A stretch of DNA of 6,190 bases. Origin: Actinomycetota bacterium (GTDB taxonomy: Bacteria > Actinomycetota > Coriobacteriia > Anaerosomatales > JAHIQC01). Shown in pieces: positions 1 through 5,654 of the stretch. Position numbers and translations under genes: made by a program. The DNA lies in the NCBI GenBank assembly GCA_018902765.1, contig JAHIQC010000294.1, positions 1 through 6,190 on the forward strand, read 5' to 3'. Below the pieces are notes generated by a model, which saw nothing but the letters and a program-made list of their open reading frames with translations, was not told the DNA's origin and searched no databases. The stretch's first letter is position 1; every line of letters starts with the position of its first letter.

Positions 1-560
1 GCGAATTCCATGATCTCTGCAGGTGAGGCGCCCCGGCTCCTCACGACTTCTTGAAGTGCCTCCATCGCGATGTCGAAGCCGATCCTGTTGCGGTACTTGA
101 AGCAGTCGGCGACGGTCTTGGCGACCCCGTACACGCGAAACTGCGCTCCCGCCATCGTGTGCTCCTCCACCCCGGCCCGAAACGCCGCGTCGCTCATGCT
201 GAACACCTGCACCCGCGGGTAGCTGAACTTGGGAGGCGTCACGTTGCGTGGCAGTGCGATCTGCACGGCATTGGGTATCTGCGTCCCGATGCCGTGATAC
301 TCCAGAGCGCTCACAAGGCACAGGACCGCTTTGGGGATGCGGCGCATGACCGCGGCGACATCCGGACTCTCAGGAAGCGGCGCCGAGGCGAGAATGAACA
401 CTCCTCTACTCAGGGTCTCAAGCTTCCCGTGATCCCGCATCCAGTACAGGGTTCGCCGATGTATGCCAGCCTCGAGCGCTTCACCCGTGCGCATGACTCC
501 TCCATGCGAGGAGAAGATGGCCTCGGCTACAGCAAGCGCGTTGTCGCTTGGCTCTCTCAT
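1..560 (-). CDS. abiEi: AbiEi-family type IV antitoxin / transcriptional regulator, 3' end cut by window edge
   Basis: The frame read from the ATG at 560 stays open for 186 codons to the window edge. Residues 7-58 form an N-terminal winged helix-turn-helix of the AbiEi_4 type (GVMRTGEALEAGIHRRTLYW, then LSRGVFILA near 50-58). The AbiEi core follows: AVLCLVSALEYHGIGTQIP at 78-96, a VQIALP strand at 99-104, and FRVYGVAKTVADCFKYRN at 141-158. In this family the protein represses its own operon and neutralises a co-transcribed AbiEii nucleotidyltransferase toxin; the toxin gene would lie past position 1 and is not visible. The start at 560 keeps helix 1 of the HTH but has no Shine-Dalgarno sequence. 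The frame is also open back to an ATG at 686 behind GGAGG, giving a 42-residue extension that does not resemble the family. An internal ATG at 494 follows GGAGGA but would remove helix 1. The family call is firm; the start is not. Confidence 0.9.
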   Translation of the reverse strand, partial: MREPSDNALAVAEAIFSSHGGVMRTGEALEAGIHRRTLYWMRDHGKLETLSRGVFILASAPLPESPDVAAVMRRIPKAVLCLVSALEYHGIGTQIPNAVQIALPRNVTPPKFSYPRVQVFSMSDAAFRAGVEEHTMAGAQFRVYGVAKTVADCFKYRNRIGFDIAMEALQEVVRSRGASPAEIMEF

Positions 561-610
561 GGGACAAATACTACCACACTTGGTGGCGATTGATGCGTAT
601 TTTGTCCCAT
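559..610 (-). promoter_or_regulatory. Putative abiEi operator: inverted repeat over promoter and start codon
   Basis: The arms are ATGGGACAAATAC (559-571) and the inverse of ATGGGACAAAATAC (597-610), identical except for one extra A, with a 25-bp spacer. The spacer holds a small CCAC/GTGG dyad at 574-586. On the minus strand the inner arm includes a possible -10 hexamer TAGTAT (573-568) and ends in the abiEi start codon, so transcription from it would begin within a base or two of the ATG. AbiEi proteins are known to autorepress by binding inverted repeats in their own promoter, so an operator role fits. I saw no convincing -35 box. Confidence 0.6.
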
Positions 611-612
611 CT

Positions 613-641
613 TTCGGACAACTGGACGGGTGTCCTCCGAA
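613..641. promoter_or_regulatory. Second inverted repeat upstream of abiEi
   Basis: TTCGGACA (613-620) faces the inverse of TTCGGAGGACA (631-641), so the arms match apart from a two-base insertion. The GGACA core also occurs in the arms of the palindrome just downstream (559-610). This could be a second regulator-binding site, matching the two-site arrangement known for AbiEi operators, or a minor stem-loop. The assignment is inference. Confidence 0.35.
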
Positions 642-744
642 CTCAGGGAACAGCTGGTGCAGGCTCCTTGAACCGGGCGAGGGCATCCACATACCCTCCG
701 AGCTGCCGCTTTTCCCCATACCCGCGCTCGTCCCGAAAACAATT

Positions 745-776
745 GTAGTCCGATTTCACGCTCGAAATCGGACTAC
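745..776 (-). terminator. Conserved 13-bp hairpin, copy A (terminator or structured site)
   Basis: GTAGTCCGATTTC (745-757) and GAAATCGGACTAC (764-776) are perfect inverse complements around a 6-nt loop. On the minus strand the stem is followed by AATTGTTTTCG, a broken T-run, so an intrinsic terminator for minus-strand transcription is plausible. Copy B keeps the stem with a T-A pair replaced by C-G. It lies about 25 bp downstream of the tRNA-like CCA end on the minus strand, where a tRNA terminator would sit. A role as a folded recombination site cannot be excluded. Confidence 0.55.
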
Positions 777-801
777 TCAGGTCCTGTGACCTGCGAACAA
801 A

Positions 802-828
802 TGGTGCCCCCAAGGGAATTCGAATCCT
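802..828 (-). other. tRNA 3'-end-like fragment, copy A (possible attachment core)
   Basis: Read on the minus strand, this stretch has a T-loop-like TTCGAAT, a partial T-stem, a TTGGGGGC acceptor strand and A-CCA. No matching GCCCCC acceptor half, anticodon arm or D-arm lies upstream, so it is a 3' fragment and not a tRNA gene. The T-stem is imperfect (AGGA against TCCCT, and A rather than G before the loop). Such fragments are typical of att sites left by tyrosine recombinases that insert into tRNA genes. That use here is inference, since no integrase is in the window. Confidence 0.5.
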
Positions 829-838
829 GATTGTGCTT

Positions 839-926
839 GTGACTATTGGTGACTGTTGGTACTCGATGGTACAGCAGAGCTGCGGCGAGTCCCAATAGGT
901 ACCAACGAGTACCAATAGTCACCAAG
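839..926. repeat. Inverted arms built of ~10-bp TTGGTAC-type repeats, copy A
   Basis: The left arm (839-872) contains TATTGGTGAC, TGTTGGTACT and CGATGGTAC in ten-base steps. The right arm (899-922) is its inverse complement apart from a ten-base shortening. The right side can also be read as an imperfect 20-bp tandem repeat (887-906 and 907-926). Ten-base phasing places the units on one face of the helix, as expected for a protein-binding array such as recombinase arm sites. It could also extrude as a large cruciform. Confidence 0.6.
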
Positions 927-931
927 TATTT

Positions 932-955
932 GGGCGACAAATCGGGCGACAAATC
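932..955. repeat. Two exact tandem 12-mers GGGCGACAAATC, copy A
   Basis: GGGCGACAAATC occurs twice without a gap. The equivalent place in copy B carries a 12-mer pair with AC in place of GA in both units. The two units have therefore changed together within each block, as paired binding sites or recently duplicated units would. Confidence 0.7.
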
Positions 956-960
956 CGGGG

Positions 961-1302
961 CACTTCCCGGCGCCTGCGGTCATCAACGGACACGTCCGAC
1001 TCAGGCTCAGGTGAAACCCTTCCACGGCTCGCCAGGAAGACGAGCAATGAGACATTCGCTCCCCAACGACCTCCGGGTCCGCAGCAGCGAGGTTCAATGC
1101 GGCTGGCCGATCGGTGCCGCGCAACTCACGTTACTCCTGCGCCTGTGTCCGCCTGGCCGCCTGCTAGGCGAGGTGCTCACCGGCGCCGTCACGGGCTGGC
1201 TGATCGGTCCTCCGGCATATACGTCTCGACGACGGCGCATGTACCGCCGAGTCGGCGCGTGCTGCCGCCTGCGATGCCGGTCCTGCGAAAAGGCGCTACT
1301 TG
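961..1302. other. Intergenic stretch with no recognisable gene
   Basis: This lies between the nuclease stop codon and repeat copy A. Frames are open on both strands but give arginine- and proline-rich translations of the kind produced by high-GC non-coding DNA, and none resembles a known family. Two near-identical 15-mers, GGCTGGCCGATCGGT at 1101-1115 and GGCTGGCTGATCGGT at 1194-1208, lie 93 bp apart. Short GC dyads occur at 1158-1170 and 1245-1257, neither with a T-run, so I call no terminator. It may be degraded cargo or a long 3' region. Confidence 0.5.
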
Positions 1303-4300
1303 TCACGAAGGCGGTACTGAGGCGCCCCGTTGGCGAATGAAGTCGAGAAGACCGTCGATGTGCACGATGGGCACATCGGGCTTCGAGAGGTAAGAGGGGA
1401 GCTGCAGTGCCGCAAGCACGATCAGGGGCCTAACCTCGTATTCGGAGTCGTGGAGCTTCAGGCAAGCCTGGGTTGCGTAAGGGTTGGCCTGTAGCCACTC
1501 AGCCCGCTTCAATTGCTTCCCGATGGCCTTCTCGATGTCGCGGATGTCGTTCTGAAGGTCGGCCGGAACGATTGTCATCTCGAAGCTCTTGCACTCGATC
1601 GCCCACAAGATCCCCGCCTCGTGATCTGCAGCGAGGACATCGATATCACCGAGCTCGTGTGGCAGCCTGCACTTCGCCCAACCCTTGAAACGCAGAGTCA
1701 CATCTGCGTTGGGGAGCGCTTGAAAGAGTCGCGCGACCTGGTCACTGAACTGCTCGCCTCGTAAGTGCTTGAGTCGCCCTTGGAAGCTCTTCATCTCCTC
1801 GGATTGCCCCCGAAACCTCCCCTGCGCCACTTGAAGCAGAGTCTGGCGCACTGAGCTGAAGAGGTGTCGTGGACCCCAATGCACCATCGTTCTTCCGCCT
1901 CTCTCAACGCAGATGAGCGGGCGAGCGATGTATGAGTACCTGCGGCCGACCCTCCAGGGCAGCACGTCATGCTTGTCCAGGCCTTCCGGAGGGTCCTCAA
2001 ACGCGTCTCGTGGCCGCAGTGCGAGCCTATCGACCAGGAGGCGTGCGGCGGGATTGCTGATGCGTCCGGCACGAGCCACACGTTTGATGAGCTCCTCTTT
2101 CGGCAGTAGCCCCAAGCCGGACGACGCTGAAAACGCAAGCTCGCTCAGTTCGTGCGCGACATCGAGGAACGACTGCATGTCGAGGCCGAGCTCCGCGCGA
2201 AGTGCAGCGTCCACTTGGGAGGGTGTCGGAACCGTCGGGGCGCCTGCTTCGTCGTTCTCGGGCGCCACCTGGATGCGAAGGATGTCCTTCAGGTAGAGCG
2301 CCTGCGCGTCGAAGAAGTGACCCTGTCTGGATAGGCCGACTCGGCCGGACGCAAGCATGTCTGCGTTTGTAGGCCCCAGCCCGACTTTGCTGAGCTCCGC
2401 TTCGTGCGCGAAGTCGAGCAAGATCACCGCACGTGACAACAAGCCGTCGATATCGACGTGTGAGGCGCGCCTGTCCCCGCTGGGAGGAATCGCGGTCGCA
2501 TATTCGACCAAGAAGCGGCCAGCGATCGCTGTCGATGCCCGCTCCGAGGTCTTGCGAGCATCTCGCGTCAGCATGTCTTCTACATCACCGAAACATGCGT
2601 GCGCACGAGCACGAATCCGCTCGTCGACTCTCGTTGCGAAGAGCTGCGCCTCGCATTCATGGATCAGCAACGGCAGCAGATGCTCGTCGTAGCGGGCGAC
2701 TTCCAAGGCGAGCTGTTCGTACAGCGAGTGAACCATATGGAGGAGAAGCGCACCGACACGACGCTCACAGTCAATCGACTCTCCGAGCCAACCCTTGTTC
2801 GCCGTTTCGATACCGAGCCCGTCGAGCACACGGTTCTGTAGGGAGCGAGGCGATTCGTGCGGCTGTGCAAGCCCTCGAGGGTCAATCTCCCAGTCGCCGC
2901 GGAGAGTGTTCATCATCCTGCACTCACTGCGCTTGGCCCACTGCGCAAGACTCTCGTGTGCAGCGTTCACGTGTGGCGTCGCATCGTCACCGAGCATCGC
3001 GCCAAGGCCGTCGAGAATGACGGCAATGAGGTCGGTCTCGGCATCGCTTGAGTCGACTGAACGCAACGCGAAGCCGGGAAGGAGACGCACCTCCAAGCGG
3101 CCAGGTGCCTGGGGAACGACATGAACCAGGTCGCCTGATGTCTCGAGCTCCTGCCCCATGCACACACGAGCCCACGTCTCAGGGGATTCGAGCACTAGCG
3201 AGATCACGAACAGATCAAGTCCGACATGATCGAAGGCTTGGCCGAGCGGCTCGGCGAGGCGCCACAGCCAGTAGGCGAGAACCTCGATGAGCTGCGCCTC
3301 CATCGGGGTGGGCAAGCCCTCGGCGAGCTCCGGGGCAACGACCCACACAGAGCACGGACCGACAACAAGACTCAGTGCCGGATGCTTCGCGATGGTGGGC
3401 TGAAAGATGGGGACCGCAAGGTCCTTGAAGTGGTGCTCGACTTCAAGGAGTGTTCCGGGCTCGTACCCCGGGCAGACATGTCTGCCCACCTTACGTGCGA
3501 CCTGCCTTCGGAGATCGCCCCCAGAAGATGTGTCGAGAATCACGCCAATCCCAGAACGAGCAACGTCGTCGCCCAGGTAGAAACCATCACCCTTGTCCTC
3601 CCAGAGCTTGAAGAGATCCAGGGTGCTCCACGTTCGAACGATGTTGGCTTGGCGCAGCGTCTGCAGGTCCTGAAGGAAGTAGTGCAGTCGACGCGGATGA
3701 CCACCTATCGAGTCTGCGAGGACACGAAGTTCTTCGAGCGACATCATCGCAACCCGATCGAAGCCCTTTGGCGACGAAGCCCAGGTCAGCGACGCAACCC
3801 CGTTACGGCACAACCGCTGCAGCGTCACGAGTAGGGTGACGTCACGGACACCTTGCTTGCGCTTCAATGTTCGCGCCTTCGCCTTAGCTGTCTTGAGAAG
3901 CTCGTCCACTCGATCTTGGACGGACCAGGGGCCCGCTGCAGACACGTCCTCGCTTGCGTCGGTCAGGCAAGCAATGAGCACCGCCTTGTCTGTGTCCGAG
4001 GCGCACAAGAATAGGTGAGCGCCAACGGGTGGAGAACCGAGATACGACACCGCCTTCAAGCCCAGCGGTGCGAGCATCTGATCCAAGTGCATACCCACCG
4101 TGTACTCGAACATCTTGGCGAACTCTGGAAGGCTACCCTCAGCTTCGAGAGCTGATACGGCGGCGCGCGTCATGGCAGGCACGAGCGCATATGGCGACGC
4201 GATGATCACTCCGCCGTCGACAGAGAGCAGCGGGTGCCACAGAAGCTCGTTGTCATCAGGGTCGAACGATTCCAGGTCGATAGCGCCCGGGTCACAGATG

Positions 4301-4980
4301 AGTCGGCCAAGTCCCTCCTCTGTGAAGCGGCCAGTGAACATCAAGTCCTCGAGGTCAGCGGCATCGAAGACGACTGCTTGTGACAGCTCGTGCAGTGCGG
4401 ACTCAGCCGGGATACGCAGCTCCTCACCGGCGCCACTGAGGAATCCGCTGCTGGGCGAAAGACCGGCATTGCCGCACATGCGATGACTCAGCGCGAGACC
4501 GGCGCGGAGTACGTCTTTCGCACGGTCGATTCCAGCAAGCGAACGGGCAGACGGATGCAGGAAAAGGGTCCGCGCAATCAGCTCGAGGGCGTGTACGCCC
4601 CCGGGATCTTGTCCGGGCAACACGAGGCGACCCTGCTGCTCGAACAGGATCTCCTGACACACGGGTCCGGGAAGAGGGTCTTCACGAGCAGCCAAGTACT
4701 GGAGCGTGGAATCGTGCAGGAACACGTGGTGCGCACTCGAGAGACCTACTCCATCCTTCCCGGCGCGGCCAGGCGCTGCCCCAAGGCTCGCCGCAACCGC
4801 CGCCTCGAGTCGGAGCGCCTTCTCCACGTTCTCCGGGCAGAGCTGCAGAGCGGCGAGTTCGCGTACGAGTAAGACAGGATCGAAACAGTCGAGATCAGTG
4901 GACAAGGAGCGCAGGTCAACACACTCCAAGAAGGGACCATCCGGGTCCTCGTACTTCGATGCTGCAGGCGGTCTGTTCAT
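1303..4980 (-). CDS. Large protein of unknown type with C-terminal PD-(D/E)xK nuclease-like domain
   Basis: This 1225-residue protein has no signal peptide or clear membrane segment, so it is probably cytoplasmic. Its last ~160 residues read as a restriction-endonuclease-like fold: LRGEQFSDQVARLF (1073-1086, helix with E1076), a GDIDVLA strand (1111-1117, D1112/D1114) and LWAIECKSF (1125-1133, E1129 and K1131). These give the D-x(n)-ExK metal site, followed by a basic helix at 1154-1165. Residues 1-1050 match no domain I can name. They look globular and partly helical, with conserved-looking blocks at 428-472 (HPRRLHYFLQDL.. to FYLGDD) and 821-835 (GRFLVEYATAIPPSG). I see no Walker A or helicase motifs. 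The frame is closed by TGA 15 bp upstream of the ATG, and there is no clear Shine-Dalgarno sequence or promoter. It lies 90 bp downstream of an AbiEi fossil and is flanked by the two ~290 bp repeats, which suggests cargo with a defence role. The nuclease call is good; substrate and function are unknown. Confidence 0.85.
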   Translation of the reverse strand: MNRPPAASKYEDPDGPFLECVDLRSLSTDLDCFDPVLLVRELAALQLCPENVEKALRLEAAVAASLGAAPGRAGKDGVGLSSAHHVFLHDSTLQYLAAREDPLPGPVCQEILFEQQGRLVLPGQDPGGVHALELIARTLFLHPSARSLAGIDRAKDVLRAGLALSHRMCGNAGLSPSSGFLSGAGEELRIPAESALHELSQAVVFDAADLEDLMFTGRFTEEGLGRLICDPGAIDLESFDPDDNELLWHPLLSVDGGVIIASPYALVPAMTRAAVSALEAEGSLPEFAKMFEYTVGMHLDQMLAPLGLKAVSYLGSPPVGAHLFLCASDTDKAVLIACLTDASEDVSAAGPWSVQDRVDELLKTAKAKARTLKRKQGVRDVTLLVTLQRLCRNGVASLTWASSPKGFDRVAMMSLEELRVLADSIGGHPRRLHYFLQDLQTLRQANIVRTWSTLDLFKLWEDKGDGFYLGDDVARSGIGVILDTSSGGDLRRQVARKVGRHVCPGYEPGTLLEVEHHFKDLAVPIFQPTIAKHPALSLVVGPCSVWVVAPELAEGLPTPMEAQLIEVLAYWLWRLAEPLGQAFDHVGLDLFVISLVLESPETWARVCMGQELETSGDLVHVVPQAPGRLEVRLLPGFALRSVDSSDAETDLIAVILDGLGAMLGDDATPHVNAAHESLAQWAKRSECRMMNTLRGDWEIDPRGLAQPHESPRSLQNRVLDGLGIETANKGWLGESIDCERRVGALLLHMVHSLYEQLALEVARYDEHLLPLLIHECEAQLFATRVDERIRARAHACFGDVEDMLTRDARKTSERASTAIAGRFLVEYATAIPPSGDRRASHVDIDGLLSRAVILLDFAHEAELSKVGLGPTNADMLASGRVGLSRQGHFFDAQALYLKDILRIQVAPENDEAGAPTVPTPSQVDAALRAELGLDMQSFLDVAHELSELAFSASSGLGLLPKEELIKRVARAGRISNPAARLLVDRLALRPRDAFEDPPEGLDKHDVLPWRVGRRYSYIARPLICVERGGRTMVHWGPRHLFSSVRQTLLQVAQGRFRGQSEEMKSFQGRLKHLRGEQFSDQVARLFQALPNADVTLRFKGWAKCRLPHELGDIDVLAADHEAGILWAIECKSFEMTIVPADLQNDIRDIEKAIGKQLKRAEWLQANPYATQACLKLHDSEYEVRPLIVLAALQLPSYLSKPDVPIVHIDGLLDFIRQRGASVPPS

Positions 4981-5070
4981 GCATGCAGTGTCTCACGCTG
5001 CGCTGACACGCGGAGGAGATGGGCGTACTCGGGAAGACGGCTGGGTCTTCATTCGAAGTACCGTAGCGAC

Positions 5071-5186
5071 CCTCGGCGCCTTGACTCCCGTCGGCAGCGC
5101 GATCTGCACCGCAGCCGGGATCTGCGTGCCGATCCCTCGTACTCGAGCGCGCTTACCAGCCAGAGGACGGCGCGGGGGACGCGCCT
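5071..5186 (-). pseudogene. Decayed AbiEi-family antitoxin fragment with one-base frameshift
   Basis: Read on the minus strand, this matches residues 73-111 of the intact AbiEi at the other end of the window. It begins RRVPRAVLWLVSALEY and then, after a shift of frame, continues GIGTQIPAAVQIALP. The segment is 116 bp against 117 in the intact gene, so exactly one base is lost, in the codon equivalent to His89 (about 5136-5138). By eye, 29 of 39 residues are identical. The N-terminal HTH and everything after residue 111 are missing. Upstream, an ATG at 5246 behind AGGAGG is in frame with the first half and could still give a 65-residue nonsense peptide. It is almost certainly non-functional. 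It shows that the nuclease gene once stood directly after an abiEi-type gene. Confidence 0.85.
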
Positions 5187-5304
5187 CAACTCAGCCGAAC
5201 GCCGATTCTGGGCAACGGGAATGGGTCTTGGGCCGCAGGATGGCATCTACACCTCCTCTGAGCTGCGCCTTTACCCCACGCCGGCTCTCAGCCGAAAGAC
5301 AATT

Positions 5305-5336
5305 GTAGCCCGATTTCGCACTCGAAATCGGGCTAC
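5305..5336 (-). terminator. Conserved 13-bp hairpin, copy B
   Basis: GTAGCCCGATTTC (5305-5317) pairs perfectly with GAAATCGGGCTAC (5324-5336) around a 6-nt loop. Compared with copy A, one T-A pair has become C-G through changes on both strands of the stem, so selection appears to hold the pairing. On the minus strand AATTGTCTTTCGG follows, a weak T-run. A second short dyad, CGGCT..AGCCG, lies next to it at 5282-5294 in this copy only. Confidence 0.55.
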
Positions 5337-5360
5337 TCAGGCCTCTGAACTGCGGTTTTA

Positions 5361-5386
5361 TGGTGCCCCCAAGGGAATCGAATCCT
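5361..5386 (-). other. tRNA 3'-end-like fragment, copy B (possible attachment core)
   Basis: This is the same T-loop, acceptor-strand and CCA arrangement as in copy A, with one base lost beside the T-loop (TTCGATT). The sequence from the T-loop to CCA is otherwise identical to copy A. No 5' half of a tRNA is present. It may be an attachment core shared by neighbouring insertions. Confidence 0.5.
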
Positions 5387-5396
5387 GATTGTACTT

Positions 5397-5484
5397 GTGA
5401 CTATTGGGGCTCGTTGGGACTCGTTGGTACAGCGGAGCTGCGGCGAGTCCCAATAGGTACCAACGAGTACCAACAGTCACCATG
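5397..5484. repeat. Inverted arms built of ~10-bp TTGGKAC-type repeats, copy B
   Basis: The left arm (5397-5430) and right arm (5457-5480) face each other as in copy A. The right side is an imperfect 20-bp tandem pair (5445-5464 and 5465-5484). Individual left-arm units differ from copy A (CTCGTTGGGACTCGTTGGTAC) while spacing is kept. The right arm is nearly unchanged between copies. Confidence 0.6.
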
Positions 5485-5488
5485 TATT

Positions 5489-5512
5489 TGGCACCAAATC
5501 GGGCACCAAATC
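5489..5512. repeat. Tandem 12-mers KGGCACCAAATC, copy B
   Basis: TGGCACCAAATC is followed directly by GGGCACCAAATC. The AC at units' fifth and sixth bases replaces the GA seen in both units of copy A. Confidence 0.65.
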
Positions 5513-5516
5513 CGGC

Positions 5517-5654
5517 GCTCGATTACAGCGTGAGTGCCCCTGTCAAACCCGGGGCGTTTCACGAGAAGAAGAGAGCCAAATGGTGCAGTTCAGACTTGGA
5601 CCTACAGGACGCGTTGGTAACTTCTACGCGCGACTTACGAGGGTGACTCTGAGA
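5517..5654. other. Short intergenic stretch, no gene seen
   Basis: This lies between repeat copy B and the stop codon of the AAA_13 gene. I see no strong hairpin with a T-run and no family-like reading frame. If the AAA gene has an intrinsic terminator it is more likely the hairpin in copy B at 5305-5336. Confidence 0.4.

Larger units (their letters stand above)
668..960. repeat. Composite ~290 bp direct repeat, copy A
   Basis: This block matches 5226-5516 in the same orientation along its whole length, by eye at roughly 80-85% identity in the central part (741-960) and less towards 668. In order it holds the CATCYACA..GAGCTGC segment, a 13-bp hairpin (745-776), a tRNA-3'-end-like stretch (802-828), GGTAC-type short repeats in inverted arms (839-926) and two tandem 12-mers (932-955). 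No convincing gene lies in it. It sits just upstream of the intact abiEi, as copy B sits upstream of an abiEi remnant. Conservation of several small structured elements rather than of a reading frame suggests a recombination or attachment region, possibly with a terminator. Confidence 0.85.
5226..5516. repeat. Composite ~290 bp direct repeat, copy B
   Basis: This is the partner of 668-960, in the same orientation and with all sub-elements in the same order: GAGCTGC segment, hairpin (5305-5336), tRNA-like 3' end (5361-5386), inverted GGTAC arms (5397-5484) and tandem 12-mers (5489-5512). Similarity fades below about 5226, where AbiEi remnant sequence begins, and above about 5516. Copies A and B bracket the nuclease gene, so a crossover between them would remove about 4.55 kb containing it. 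Confidence 0.85.

Noticed and set aside
51..593. A 180-codon plus-strand frame at the left end
   Set aside because: It lies opposite the abiEi frame, whose translation matches a known family throughout; the plus reading does not.
796..872. A complete tRNA gene on the minus strand
   Set aside because: Only the T-arm-like and acceptor 3' parts are present; there is no complementary acceptor half, D-arm or anticodon arm.
932..955. CRISPR-like array
   Set aside because: The two 12-mers are adjacent with no spacer and there are only two; the other short repeats are 10-20 bp and not separated by unique spacers.
1245..1257. GC dyad CGCCGA/TCGGCG after the nuclease stop as its terminator
   Set aside because: The loop would be only one to three bases and no T-run follows on either strand.
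843..1340. Overlapping plus and minus frames (843-1124 and 846-1340) across repeat copy A
   Set aside because: They run across the hairpin-bearing repeat into unmatched DNA and are not kept in copy B, where the equivalent frame diverges after the 12-mers; no family resemblance.
1473..4872. Many plus-strand reading frames of 60-200 codons opposite the large nuclease gene
   Set aside because: They are antisense shadows of a 1225-codon gene in GC-rich DNA; their translations are arginine- and serine-rich and look like no family.
5404..5646. An 80-codon plus-strand frame starting in repeat copy B
   Set aside because: Its first half is the repeat itself and its second half has no counterpart after copy A; there is no ribosome site that I can see.
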